NCBI GenBank assembly: GCA_963281155.1 | Contig: CAUJLY010000006.1 | Location: 10,044,001-10,108,000 of the forward strand | Reading direction: 5' to 3' | Length of the DNA stretch: 64,000 nucleotides | DNA from: Rhabditophanes sp. KR3021 | Lineage: Eukaryota > Nematoda > Chromadorea > Rhabditida > Alloionematidae | Made by a program: the position numbers and the translations under genes | Shown: in pieces, positions 36,166 through 48,907 of the stretch | How the letters are laid out: every line of letters begins with the position of its first letter | How positions within the stretch are numbered: the stretch's first letter is position 1 | Notes under the pieces: model-generated | Seen by the model: the letters and a program-made list of their open reading frames with translations, nothing else | Told to the model about the DNA's origin: nothing | Databases searched by the model: none

Positions 36166-38332
36166 CTTGATATACTTTCTATAAAACTATTATTTTTCTA
36201 GAATTAGTTAGGTGAATAAAGGTTTATAATAATAAAAATGTGAAAACTAATAATTAGTTCTGTCAAGTGTAGTAGTTACGAATGTAAACTAATTGAATAA
36301 AATGTCAAATTTGTTTGATATTTATTTATATAAATTAACAATTGTTTCCGCAATTATTTAATCTACAAATGATACTATTAATCAGAACAGATAATTTTTA
36401 AAACAAATATATACAATTTAACCTCTACCTAGCATCTATTAGGAATTAAGAGAAGTTTGGAGTCTCCCCAGTAAAATACAAAACAAATGTTTATGATAAG
36501 TCATAAGTATTTTGCTTTTGTTGAAGTGATTAAACCTCGATCAGACTCTTGCCTATGTATACACAGTGAGATTAATGTATGCATTAGGATTGCCTGAAAC
36601 TAAAACAGGAAACCAGAAAATAGTTTTTGGTCGCGACTTTCGACTTTTGCTAACTACGTATATTTATCATCACCAATGCGAAAAGGAGTCGACATCATTT
36701 TACATAATACCCCCTATAGATGATCGTATATGTATTGCGTAGGTATCAACACGTATATAAATTTTAGTACATGATTGTAAATATCAAATATAAATTAAAT
36801 GCTTCCAAAGAAGACTTGTATCATCAACAGAATGTCAACCCTAGTATGCGCATCAAAATACCTTCAGCCTAACCAACGGGCGCAAAACTTTTTGATTTAA
36901 TCAAAAGTAAAGAGCGATTGTGATAAATTGTTAGATATTTAATCACTATGAATGATTTTAACAGTTGTATCTTTGATATATACACCCATTTTAGCGCTCA
37001 TTCTGAGCAAGGCAATTGTTTGTAAATTAATTGGGTGGATAAAAAGGAATTATATTAAACATACAATAGCGACTGTGTGAAAGGGTTGATGTTTTCAAAA
37101 ATAAATACATATAATGTCTTCAAAAAAGATATTAAAATGAATACAAATAAATCACCACGAGAATTGTTATAAAAAGGGATTAATAATAACATTACGGATT
37201 TAGATAGTTAAAATAATGGTATATATGTATCTTTAGGTTATAGATAAATACATTAATTTCGGACAATTAAGAAGCTGGCCTCAAAGTTAAGTTATTGCAA
37301 ATGTTAAACTTGAGTGGTAACATTTTAAAGATGATGGCTTAAGAAAGTTAGTTAAAATTAAAATAAAGAATGATCCTGTCGTAAGTCTATCTTTGGACTC
37401 ATCGATGTTTGACGAAAGTGTCAAAGTAAAGTGATGATTACGTGTATCATAGGATATTGAGCTATAAAAGAGCTTGTATCTTACTTATCGAGTGATTTTT
37501 GAGATTACTTATCAATAAGTGGATGTACCAGGTTATTGCTATAACTGGTAATTATTTATATTGTGAGTTAAATAAGAGAAGTTTATCTGTCTATTAGTCA
37601 TTATCGTGTGCAAGTGTAGAGTATTTTCTAGCCAGATTCTCACAAAAATGAATTCTTTTAGATGATTGAAAGTGATTCATTGGTATTTTTTAAAATGCTA
37701 AATTCATATGCTTTAAATTGTTTAAAGGTATGAGAAAAATATTAACTTTTTAAATATAGAATCGCTCAAAATACCTCATTATCTCAAACAAAACAAGATA
37801 ACTCATTTTATTTAACTAAAGTATTATTTGTAGAAAAATCTAATGCAAAAACAGTTCATATAGATAATATATACTTTAAAAGTCAAGTTTGAGATGTTAA
37901 TCATGTTGAAGATTTATCCATTCAACCAACAAAAATTATTATTAAATACATCTAAATAGTTGAACATTATTCCTTCAATATTGTTATGCATAAAATAACA
38001 ATATAACTGTAGATGAAGAAAATGGATGTCATGCTTAAACTATTTATTTAAGCATTTAAAGCTTAAACAGATTTTGTTATTGTAATAAGAAAAGAATAGT
38101 AGAATCATCTTAAGAAGGTCCATTTATTTTTTGTACAAACATTAGTACAATTAAAACGTAATAATTAATATCAATAGTCGTGTGTTTTTGCAAAAAAGTT
38201 TATTTGTTTTTAAGATACAAATGTAATTGTTTTAATTTATAGAAATCGTTTGAATAGAGTGTATCTTTAGAATCAAAATATGTGGCATGATTCGAAAGGT
38301 TAAATAATTATTTGTTAAGGTCATTTGAATAA
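36166..38332. other. Intergenic region, 5' of V-ATPase a
   Basis: AT-rich. It should contain the V-ATPase promoter near 36166 and the 3'UTR of the aminotransferase gene near 38332. No gene or RNA recognised. Confidence 0.5.
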
Positions 38333-39836
38333 TTAATATCCTAAAGAGCATAACGCTACATGGATAGATGTAACGGAACGGTCTAAATCTGCTTCATTGA
38401 AACTAAGTGGAGGTTTGAACTTTAAGATGTTTGTGTGTGGTCCGTCGGCATTTAATAACACCTGGAATTCTTGTCTTAGTTTCAAAATTAATTGAACGGC
38501 TAATTCTTGATTTGGTGTTCTGGATTGTTTATCTGTAACCATATCAAGTCCCCAAAATTGACCTACTCCTCGAACATCTCCAATCACTTGTGGGTGCATT
38601 GATTTAAGCCAATTTAATTTCTTAGCAAATAATCCTCCCATTTTTTCCGAATGTTCAAGTAAGTTTTCATCTTTGATTACTTTCATGACAGCAAGAGCTG
38701 CACGGCAAGCAACTGGATTTCCGCCATATGTATTAAAGTACCCAACTTCTCCTCCAAGAACATCAGCAATTTCGCGGCGAGTAACGACAGCAGAAACTGG
38801 GTATCCATTTCCCATTGGTTTTCCCATAGTAAGAATATCGGGTGCAAATCCTAAATGAATTATTAATGAAAGTCTTATTCAATAAATGCTTACCATCATC
38901 ATAAAGTTGATGAGCCCAGTATTTGTTTCCCACTCTTCCAAATCCAGTTTGAACTTCATCAATAATCATCAAACCTCCTTGATTATGAATATGACTAGCA
39001 ACATCTTTAAAATAATCATGTGGTGGAAGAATCTGTCCCCCACAACTTTGCAAAGCCTCAGCCAAATAAGCAGCAACCCCATTTCCGGTTTCATTGCTTT
39101 TTTGAAGGATGTCTTTGACGGTATCAGAGTATTTCTTCCCAGCTTCCCTACAAGCTTCCTTATCAGCTAATTTGTCATCGGGTAAGGTGAAGATTCCACG
39201 ATAGACGTCAGGCGTTGGTGCAACGTGAACCCAATCAGGTTGTGTGATGGTGCATCCATGATTAAACTTGTATGGAGACATTTCCATCGTTGTGGTTACA
39301 TGTCCATGATAAGCGTGGTCGAGTACGACGACGTCCTTTTTTTTGGTAAAGTCACGAGCTAATCTAAGTGCAAGATCGTTTGCCTCAGATCCAGAGTTAC
39401 AGAAGAGGACTGTGTCGAAGTAGGGTAAGGTCTTAAGTAACTCCTCGGCACATTCAGTCAACTTGGAGTTTACAAATCTGACATTGCATGTAGCTGTGGC
39501 CAACTGAGCCGATATTTCCGAAACGACATAGGGGTGGCAATGACCGACTAAGAGGAAGTGATATGAAGTTTAAAGTAAAAAATTACCGTGTTGCACATTG
39601 GAAATGCAATCAATGAATTGAGTGCCAGCTTCATCATACAGATATTGCATAGAGGCTCGAGAGACTACGAATGGGTCAGCTTCATAGAATATCTGGCACT
39701 TACTACCAATAGTCTTTTTGCGTTTCAAGAGTAGATCGGCCTTGTCCTGAACGACTGCTTTCTCACTTACGATTTCAAGATTGCAGGTCACTGGATCAGG
39801 GCTAAAGTATCCAAGAAGTTGAGTAACTACGTTCAT
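38333..39836 (-). CDS. Class III PLP enzyme, ethanolamine-phosphate phospho-lyase / AGXT2-like
   Basis: Three exons, 39836-39587, 39547-38894 and 38850-38333, join in phase to 473 aa. Motifs in order: YLYDEAGTQFIDCISNVQHV joined to GHCHP, LFCNSGSEANDLALRLAR, LDHAYHGH, IIDEVQTGFGRVG (Asp contacts the cofactor ring) and PDILTMGKPMGNGYP with the Schiff-base Lys312. The opening (KRKKTIGSKCQIFYEADPF) matches the AGXT2L1/PHYKPL branch rather than alanine-glyoxylate or ornithine aminotransferases. Enzymes of this branch use pyridoxal phosphate to eliminate phosphate from phosphoethanolamine or phosphohydroxylysine. In nematodes the phosphoethanolamine reaction is the likely one (inference). An upstream in-frame TTG was not used. 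No mitochondrial presequence is obvious. Confidence 0.93.
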
Positions 39837-42165
39837 CTTTGCAGGTATAAATAGCACAATCAACAAAAAGCTAAGTATAAGTTTTTGGATAAGTAGACAG
39901 TTGAACTGTTATATAGCTTATTTTAAAGACAATTTCTGAATAAATCTTTAAGTCTATATAGTTGCTTTTAGGGGTTGGATGAGATGAGGGTGTGTGGAAA
40001 AGGGAGATAGGATTGATTTGATGTCAAGGGGGAGAAACCATAATATGGGAAGCATAATTATCATAAAAAAACACGCCTACCATCACGTACGTAACTTTTT
40101 TGTTTTGTCTTAGCTTTATTGCTAAGAAATCGTGCATTTTTACAGGAGGCATGGCAGTTCATTGGTAAAATAAGTTTGACGCTTCATACTAACTTTCACT
40201 TCCTGGCAAGCAAATTTAATTGTCCGTATCTGCCCGACAATTTTGAAATTGAATAAGATCTCCTACGTCATTAGGTGTGTGCTTGAATCAATTATATTGT
40301 GAAATTTATGCTAAATTAATTGCACTGAGGTTACGTACATTTTTCCTTTGACAAGAACACATGTTTAATGAAAGATTATTTGCTAGTAGAAAACGTTTTA
40401 ACAAGAGTCTCGTTTAAAATAGCTTGTAGTTGTTAAATGTATCGCTTTGTCAGTTGTTTTTTGCCGGTTCGTTTGGTCTCGCAAAGGTTGGTATGCCTAA
40501 GCAAAAGAGATCGAGCATATTGTTTGTTTTGATAGTTGTAGCAATGAAATTGTGTTAAATGTCAACACATAAATAAACAGAATAGTGTAAAATAGCTTGT
40601 CATGGAAAAAAGTAACTTGTCAATGATATTATAGCTGTAAAGTTTGTTTTTTCCTAATCACTCTTCGTACTTTTGTCGATTTGTTCATGAAAACTATCAT
40701 GGACATATGCATATTATTGTCAACAAGCCTTGAATGTGCAAAATTTCAGTAACCAGTGTTTTTCATGTGAATTAGAAATGATCAAGACTCCTAATTAATA
40801 ATTTTATTTAAAATAGTTTTCTTTTAATATGAGTAAAAGAAATGAAAAAATATTTCCCTTACATCAATTTGGTATCTTTGTAAAATGTTTAAAATGTGAT
40901 GTGCTTCAGGGAACAAAGTATACGCAATTATCGGAAGATTATTAAATTATTAGCGGCTTGGGTAATAAAATATATCTTTTGCAAGATAATGATTTTGCTT
41001 TAAGCTAAAACAACAAGTAAGATATGGATACATTTTAAGTAATTAAAAGTGGTAAATGATTGCATTGAAAGTGTTTCCGCTCAATTTTAAGTCATCTTTG
41101 CCCTTTTTATTACATTTTTGTTAAAATATCCTTATCAGGAGATTGTAAAAAAGTCACATTTATATTTATTCAAAATATTGCCTTTTCGTTAAATCTACTT
41201 AAAATGACTTTTTTAAAAAGATTTCAATTGATCTTTTTTGATAAAAGTTTAACCCATCACTCACTTTATAATTGATCATAGCTTATGACCTACAAAAATG
41301 ATCATTTTCTCGAGAAAAGGCAACTATAACATGGAAGCAGCACTAAAATATCAATTACCTTTAATTAATTAAAAATGATAGGCTGTATTGAATAATTAAT
41401 TACCGCAAACTTATTAAATGCACCAACTGCTAACGCCGTCATAACTTTATACAAAATAAAAATTTTGTCAAAAATATAAATAAAAACATAGTATGTTAAA
41501 AAGGAACTTTGTGCTGATATTATTAATCAAACCAAATTATTGTCATACAAACATTTGTTATCCATTATTTCGACAAAAGAATGTTAGTGTATGATTTGTA
41601 TCCTTGTTACATCAATTACAAAAAGCATTACTTTTCTAGATCAGCAACACACGCTACATTTTCAAAATGATAACTTTATGTAATGGAAATACTTTTGTGC
41701 TCTCAATTCTCTACTTAAATAAATTAAGAATTTAGAAGAGTTTGATTGACATAATTTGTTAACATTCAATAATTCCCAAAATATTTTTGATACAAATTGC
41801 ATCTTTTTGTCACACTATCAGGGACATTTTGATGTCGTTTAAACTTCTTAAGTAATAGCTTGATTTTAAAGCAGTTGTCTAAACCTTTTTGAAATCAATG
41901 AATTAAAGGAATAAAACAATTTTTATTCCGAATATCAAACATCTCTCATTTTGTTTGGTTCAAACTTATTTGACCTAGAATCAACAGTTCATTTTATAAT
42001 ATGCAGCATTCCAAAGTTATTCAGCAATTCCATTACACAACGGAAACAAAAAGCTGTTAATTGCTCTAAATACACCAATTCCCAACAAAGACTTTTATAC
42101 AAATATAATAAGAGTAAACAGAAAGCTGCTGAAAAATAAAGCATCTTTTAAGAAAGAATAATGAA
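39837..42165. other. Intergenic region, 5' of the phospho-lyase gene
   Basis: AT-rich DNA with some GC-richer patches at about 39970-40150 and 40430-40520, probably regulatory. No convincing gene or structured RNA. Confidence 0.45.
39909..39916 (-). promoter_or_regulatory. TATA-like element of the phospho-lyase gene
   Basis: Reads CTATATAA on the minus strand, about 75 nt upstream of the ATG at 39836. Position fits a core promoter with a short leader; sequence-only call. Confidence 0.35.
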
Positions 42166-43812
42166 TTAAAATTTAGATACTTCGACTTTGTTAACATGAA
42201 CCCATCCTTCAAAAAAGACCTGATCGTCCAAATTCTTTCTAAGCCATTTTTTTGATAATACACGTAAAATGATTTGAGTAAACGTTCCCGTTACAAGCAA
42301 GCTAATTACTACATTGCTGTAAAATTGAGTGGAAGAATCAGGTATATTTGGGTGGGAATGATTCTGCGAAAGATTTAGTATCATCAACGAATTTGCGACT
42401 TGAATAGATGAACGTGGAATGAAACACAAATTCAAGAATATCTTTTCATAACATGTCAAATTCAAAGGAATTGAGAAAAGCAATCCACATAAAAACTTAA
42501 ACAAAAGAGTTGAGGATATGATAATCATGCAAATTGCCATATAATTCCACTCCAAATTCAAGAATTTGAAATTATATCCAATAAAGACAAATAACCAAGG
42601 TTCAAACAACAAACTCCAAATACTATCAATGTAATGTTGTTCTAATGGTTTCTGAAAATTACGGTGTAAATATTTTTGTATCATTAAATTACCTTATTTG
42701 GACCTGCATCAGTTCTGTATTTACTTCCACAAATAAAACTCATTATTAAAATTGCAAAAGCGGGGCAACCATACCATCCTACACTTTTGAAAAAAAATAA
42801 TAAACCTCCAGAAGCAAAGAACAACATAGCTAATCTTGTTGATTCAAATAAAATAATTCTTCGTGTTGGATATATGGAAAGAAAAGATCCCATAATAAGA
42901 CCTATTAATATACCAACAAAGATATGCATAACTGAGCTTGGGATTGAATAGTCTATAGGTTCATAGCAAAAATCAATTACTAAATTTAAGCAAACAATAC
43001 AAAAGATATTATCTAAACTAGTTGAAACTTTCAATATTTGAGGAACATTGTTTTTTAATCCACGTTTTTCCTGAATCAAAGATTGGGCAATATTAAAAGC
43101 TATTGGCGGAGCCGTTACTCCTAATACGAATGCGTAGCAAAGTGAAATTTCCCAAGGAAACCCCAGTACTATTTTTGTTAAAAATGTTATAAAAATGCAA
43201 TTGAAAATAGTTGAAGGTATGGAAATAATAGTTGCTGCTTTCCAATGGTTTCTTAAATCATAAAAATTAAGATTAATTGCTGTTCTTGCCACGATCATAA
43301 TGACAGAAGTTAATCTTACTGTTTCAATAAAATATTTGTGTATTATGAAAGATTCTTTAAGATAGTCAATGTTTTGAATTAATATGCCACAAACAACGTA
43401 GCCTAAAATACAAAATCAGGCGCTATTTTTAATTTTTTTACGTACCTATAAATGTTGGTATATCTAAATGATAGGAAATTCGTCCAAACATAAGAGCAAT
43501 TACTAAGAACAAAAACAAAGAAACAATTGAATTTTGATAATAATCTTTTTCAGTTAGTGGAATGACTATTTTGTTTTCATCCAGTTGACTTGAATTGTAT
43601 TCATATGGATATATTACTGGGCGGTAAAATATTGAAACTATTGTTACATAAATTGAAATGGAAATGAAAGAAAAGCAAACTATTAAATTAAGCTGAAAAT
43701 AGTTTTATTTTTCATTTACAAAAAAATAAATTACCTCTGCGGAGTTGAAAAAATTGTAGATAAATTTGTTTAATTTAGTCTTCTTAGAGAAAGTAGGTGT
43801 AATTTCAGCCAT
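42166..43812 (-). CDS. Cation/proton antiporter, CPA2 type (NHA / SLC9B-like)
   Basis: Four exons, 43812-43735, 43692-43446, 43402-42693 and 42651-42166, join in phase to 506 aa. The introns are all about 40 nt. After a basic N-terminus (MAEITPTFSKKTKLNKF) come 12 or so membrane segments, starting LNLIVCFSFISISIYVTIV. Features of the SLC9B/NHA fold are FGRISYHLDIPTFIGYVVCGIL, VLGVTAPPIAFNIAQ in the unwound core helix, and STSLDNIFCIV at the ion-binding helix. CPA2 exchangers normally have Asp-Asp in this last motif; here it is Asp239-Asn240 (codons GAT AAT at 43013-43008). The second acid is the one that binds the ion in characterised members, so transport may be lost or changed. Family assignment is by pattern; distant relatives in CPA1 cannot be excluded. 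Confidence 0.82.
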
Positions 43813-45465
43813 GTTTAAAATTACAAAAAATTATTATTTAAATAAAGTACACCAATCATTTCGCTTGATTTTTGTGTGTTTTTAAAGGCCATTATTTGTG
43901 ACTTATGCAAATTAGTTGGAACGACTTTTATTAATACTCGTTTCAATAATTGGAAGTTGTGTCTAGTTTTGATTATTTAAATTACGTATAATAGTGATTT
44001 TTAAACCGTGATGTTATTTAAATGTACTGAATTCTATAATTATAAAACAAAGTTATAGTTCCGCTAATCCATAACACTCCGCTTTCAATCAAAAAAAGGT
44101 ATGGAAAGATATGGAAACATGACTTTTACAAACATCTGATCTTTTGATTTTCAAAATACGTTTTGAATAGAATGATGACGCTCTTCCAGCTTAAGAACTC
44201 AATGAACATTTAGGTATTTTTATGGATCGTTTTATTTATTCTAAAAACGATTTAAATTGTTATTTGATTTGTTGAATTCTTTAATGAAGAATAATAACCT
44301 AAAATACAATAAAAAAAGAACTTGTGATTTGATAAGAAAATAAAGTATACTTGTTTTTAATATTCAAACAATAATATAATTCTCCTCACGATCTTTTGAA
44401 CTGATAAATATCTTTAACAACAGAATAAAGCTAGAATTTAAGGTAATCTTGCAATTAAATCATGTAAATAATATAATATGCTAACTAGCAAGTGGTATGT
44501 ATGATTATTAATACAGGAAAGAGATATACAATTCATTTGCCTTTGAAATAATCGCAATCATATAAATGCATAATCTAAGTTAAAATCACCCTATTCATTC
44601 TGTTGACACTTTTCCTTAATGGTATTAAAATTGTAATATTCGTGCTTCCGATAATAATTTTGATAACCGCTACACATGTTAATGCCCTTTGACAATAAAA
44701 AATCACTAAATATTTGTCTTTTTTTATTATTGCTATTAAAAATTTTTATTAAAAGTTTGATTAGGAAAAAAGTAAGACATTGTAAAGTTTACCTAATTGT
44801 TTGGTGAAAGTCGATAGATTTTAGGTGCATCTTAAAAAGTCGTAAATATGTAGTAGTTACTTTTAAATTTTTTTATGGATTTTCTTATCAAAATCATCAT
44901 CCTCACCTATATCAATATAGTCCACACATTTATACTAAACCATGGAAGGGTAGACTCTTTATAGGGTTGTTACTTTGGCCATAGTATAATACTATATGTT
45001 TCTAATTGTCCCCCATATACGCTACCACTTATGCCAATCGTTTTACGATCAGGCTATCAACAAATTTCGCATAGATAAAAGTGATGTTCTTTACCTTTCT
45101 GGGTTTTTCCGATTTGGAGAAAGGGTTAATCTTTATTAATAATGGGTTACGCCTCAACTATTCTGTGGTAAAGACATCGTAAGGATGATTTGATAGGCAA
45201 AATTTTATATAAAAGCAGAACATTTTAATATCTTTTCATCAACTTCAGCTTGTACAATATCTTGACTTTGTTTTGTCCCTATCATTTACCGTCTAATATA
45301 GACAACACATCCACAATTCGTACTAAGTTTTGTTGTGTTTTGGTATGAGATAACAGTTTGTTTTTATCAATACTGCACATTCCACTAGACGCTTACTTTA
45401 TTAAATTGTCCTATTATAAAAGTACTCATCTTTCTATCACTTTCAGTTTACCTTACATTTTAATC
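43813..45465. other. Divergent intergenic region between the antiporter and SAM synthetase genes
   Basis: Promoters of both genes should lie here. A clear TATA-like element for the SAM synthetase gene is at 45206-45215 (listed separately). The rest is AT-rich without recognised genes. Confidence 0.5.
45206..45215 (+). promoter_or_regulatory. TATA box of the SAM synthetase gene
   Basis: TATATAAAAG, about 250 nt upstream of the ATG at 45466. A possible 5'UTR intron follows: a GTATGAG donor near 45342 and a CTATCACTTTCAG acceptor ending at 45446. The acceptor could equally be a spliced-leader site. Confidence 0.5.
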
Positions 45466-46644
45466 ATGTCTGACGGAGTATTTCTTTTCACTTCTGAATC
45501 TGTATCTGAAGGCCATCCAGACAAGATGTGCGATCAAATTTCTGATGCCGTCTTAGATGCCCATCTTGCCCAAGATCCAAATGCCAAGGTTGCCTGCGAA
45601 ACTGTCACCAAGACTGGAATGGTTATGCTTTGTGGAGAAATCACCTCCAAGGCCAACATTGACTACCAAGTTTTGGTCAGAGAAGTTGTTAGAGATATCG
45701 GGTACGATAACTGCGCCACTGGATTCGACTACAAGACCTGTAATGTCCTAGTTGCCTTGGAACAACAGTCCCCAGAAATCGCTGCTGGAGTCCACATCAA
45801 CAAGGCTGATGAAGATATTGGTGCCGGAGATCAAGGAATTATGTTCGGGTATGCTACCGATGAGCACGAAACTCTGATGCCATTGACTTTGGAACTTTCC
45901 CACCAATTGAATGCTAAGCTCCACGAACTTCGCAGAAATGGTACACTCAATTGGGTTCGCCCTGACTCTAAGACTCAAGTCACCATTGAATACAAGAATG
46001 AAGGCCCAAACATGACTCCCATTCGTGTCCACACCATTGTCATCTCTACTCAACATACCCCTGACGTCACCCAAGCACAAATTCAATCTGACTTGAAGGA
46101 ATTCGTTATCAATGCCGTTGTCCCATCCAAATACATCGACGAACACACTATCTACCATTTAAATCCATCCGGTTCTTTCGTGGTCGGAGGTCCAATGGGA
46201 GATGCTGGTTTGACCGGAAGAAAAATCATCGTCGACACTTATGGCGGTTGGGGAGCTCACGGAGGTGGTGCTTTCTCTGGAAAGGATCCAACCAAAGTCG
46301 ATAGATCTGGAGCCTACGCTGCTCGTTGGGTCGCCAAGTCCCTCGTGAAGGCTGGACTTGTCAAGAGATGCCTCGTTCAACTCTCATATGCTATCGGAGT
46401 TGCCAAGCCTTTGTCAATCATGGTCTCTGCCTTCAACACCTCAAAACTTACCGATCAAGAATTAGTCGAAATCGTCGAACAAAACTTCGACTTGAGACCA
46501 GGTTGTTTGATGGTTGAATTAAACCTCAGAAGACCAATCTACCGCGAAACGGCCAAGAACGGTCATTTCGGCCACTCTAAGTTCCCATGGGAACAAGTCA
46601 AGACAATTGTCATTCCAGAACATCTTAAAGCCAAGCTTCATTAA
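45466..46644 (+). CDS. sams: S-adenosylmethionine synthetase
   Basis: A single uninterrupted exon of 392 aa, normal for the family. It makes S-adenosylmethionine, the main methyl donor, from methionine and ATP in the cytosol. Motifs are [20 protein letters not shown] (N-terminal ATP/methionine site), [12 protein letters not shown] (catalytic loop) and [19 protein letters not shown] (P-loop-like signature). The start at [11 protein letters not shown] is preferred over the upstream in-frame ATG-like codons, because the added 36 residues look like leader DNA and contain the TTTCAG acceptor. Codon use is strikingly richer in C-ending codons (ACC, GCC, AAG, ATC) than neighbouring genes, as expected for a highly expressed gene. 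It is one of several paralogues in nematodes; which one is not resolved. Confidence 0.98.
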   Translation: MSDGVFLFTSESVSEGHPDKMCDQISDAVLDAHLAQDPNAKVACETVTKTGMVMLCGEITSKANIDYQVLVREVVRDIGYDNCATGFDYKTCNVLVALEQQSPEIAAGVHINKADEDIGAGDQGIMFGYATDEHETLMPLTLELSHQLNAKLHELRRNGTLNWVRPDSKTQVTIEYKNEGPNMTPIRVHTIVISTQHTPDVTQAQIQSDLKEFVINAVVPSKYIDEHTIYHLNPSGSFVVGGPMGDAGLTGRKIIVDTYGGWGAHGGGAFSGKDPTKVDRSGAYAARWVAKSLVKAGLVKRCLVQLSYAIGVAKPLSIMVSAFNTSKLTDQELVEIVEQNFDLRPGCLMVELNLRRPIYRETAKNGHFGHSKFPWEQVKTIVIPEHLKAKLH

Positions 46645-48852
46645 GCCATAGTTCCAAACATAGAGAAGAATACAACTTAGTTTCATCCACATTCTAATAC
46701 ATCCACTTAATTGACACTAACATATGCAAAACAACTTCTTTATCCCGTTTTAATGGCTTCAAATATATTTGTTAATGTTGAAACACCAAACTATATTTTC
46801 CTTTATTCTTTACAAATTATGATTATTTTGAATCGTCGCTTTTTTGATAGATAAAAATTTTTTTACAAAACTAAATTCTTTGTTATCTACGTGATTATGT
46901 CTCTAAAATGAGTGAGAAGCACCTGTTCTGCTAAGCTGTGAGGAGAACATGTAAAATGGTGAGTAAAGCTAATCAGCAACTGTCATTATCAAAGTGAACG
47001 CGCTATCATTTGACAAGATAAAATTGTATGGATTATGTACTTGATGTGTCGTTTTTTGTCTTCTCTCTACCATTTAATAAGAAAAATGATGATGGGAAAG
47101 AACAAAAAGTATATGTGATGTCCCATAAATTTAAAACAACATTAAACATTCAAATTTAGATAAGATCAAACAGAATGTTTTGCCTGGTGCTTTAATAAAA
47201 CCTATGCCACATTTAATTTAGATGAAATTAGAGCAATTGGATTGTCAAGGAGAAGATCAGTTGATAGGTGCAAATTTATTTAATGTTCCGGACATCTTCA
47301 ACATTGAGTTCAGTAGTTGTGTGGATTTGCTTAAATTCAAATATCCTTCACTTATAATAATTAATGTCTCTCCGAATAACTAACTTTACTCAAGCTTATC
47401 TATTCAAAACACACTCTTGTTGCCATACCAACGTATCCACTAATACGGATGTTATTATTTATCTGGAAATTTACTTTTTATATTGCCTAGAATTAATCCA
47501 CAAATCAAAATAAATGAAGGCATACCTTTTTGTTATTTTACATGAATTTTGGTAATTGTAGAACTTGTTTGTTTTTTGCCTTACTTTTTATTTTTGAAAG
47601 GTACGCAAGTTTTATTGTGTGAAAATTTGTATATTGGATGCAATCAGTTAAATTACGTTTATAAATTGGAATTTGTGTGTGTGCAAATGTTTCTTTGTCT
47701 TATTTATCTGAGGAACCAATCTCAGACACTTTTTTAGATGTTGAAATGTTTCGTTTTCGGGACAAAGGAATTGTTTCCAAAAGCTGATTTTAATCTTAAT
47801 TAATGCAATTTATGCGTTTATTAAAACATCTTATTATTGGGGTGATGGTTGTGGGAAATTTAGTTGTCATTACTTACATTTAATATTGACTGTTGTTTGG
47901 AAATAGGTGGTTGTCTCCAACAACTAGAATATCCTCGACTTGCTACCTCAATCCTTCAAAAGACCATCTTAAGGATATATTAAAATTATGACGATGAATC
48001 ATCCTTCTGTCAAATCATTACTTCATCATGTTACGGAGATATATAGACGTTTTTTAATCTTATATAGTCACATATCTCAACATGTTATCTTATTAACTCT
48101 AATTCATGAAGGTTGATATAATTAGGGTTTAACAGATGATTTTTGTATATAAAAAGTGTAATTAAAATTGGATGTATAAACAACAACTATATGAATTCGG
48201 TTAATCCTAAATATATACTAAATTTGTCATTTATTTCCATAAGCAGCAAGTAAGTAGTTTTTAAATGTATTAAAATTTAAATTTCCTTCTTATCACATTT
48301 ATGGTATAGACTGATATTTAGTGATTTCTAATATTTTTTTAATTTCGCAAAATCAACTTTGAAATATTTTTATCAAGATGTCGAAATTTTGTGTAAAGAA
48401 GTTGAATTTATATAAAAAAACTAGTTAGTTGAAATCTCCACCTTTATTAATGTTTTCAAAACCATAGTCCGCTAAGACACGACATATTTTGAAAATCAAA
48501 TTTAGATATATAACTTTTTGTTATAAATATGGACGACTTTAAAAATGTATCTATATAGGTGCCAGGATTAGAGATGTACATTTAATAATCTGAAGCTATT
48601 CCCTTTTTCCACGTTTACTGGCTCCAATTTGGGATGTTACTTTTATTTACAGATTCTATTTTTATTCTTTTAGCACTTTATTTATCTACTTTTTTTCATT
48701 TTAATTTAATTTTTTTAATCGTTTACTTATTTTTCTGTTATTCAAATTATAAAAACAACCTTATCAGTTTTAAACAGACGGTTAACTAGGACATTGATAT
48801 GTTAAAAAATTGTATTGTACACAAAATTACCGTTGCAATTTTTGCGAGGTTA

Positions 48853-48907
48853 GTCTATTGCCAGGTGCATTGTAAGAAAACCAGCACGGCCAGACACCTG
48901 GTCTATT
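48853..48907. repeat. Short inverted repeat flanked by a 7-bp direct repeat
   Basis: CCAGGTG at 48861-48867 is mirrored by CACCTGG at 48895-48901, and GTCTATT occurs at 48853-48859 and 48901-48907. The layout resembles a tiny inverted-repeat insertion with a target duplication, or two opposed E-boxes (CAGGTG/CACCTG). Chance cannot be excluded. Confidence 0.35.

Noticed and set aside
45748..46380. Minus-strand frames inside the SAM synthetase gene
   Set aside because: Antisense shadows of a highly codon-biased gene.
45466..46960. METTL16/METT-10-type UACAGARAA methylation site in the SAM synthetase gene, as found in other animals' SAM synthetase transcripts
   Set aside because: I looked for TACAGAAA-like words at the 5' acceptor and in the 3' flank and saw none. 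The coding region has no intron to regulate.
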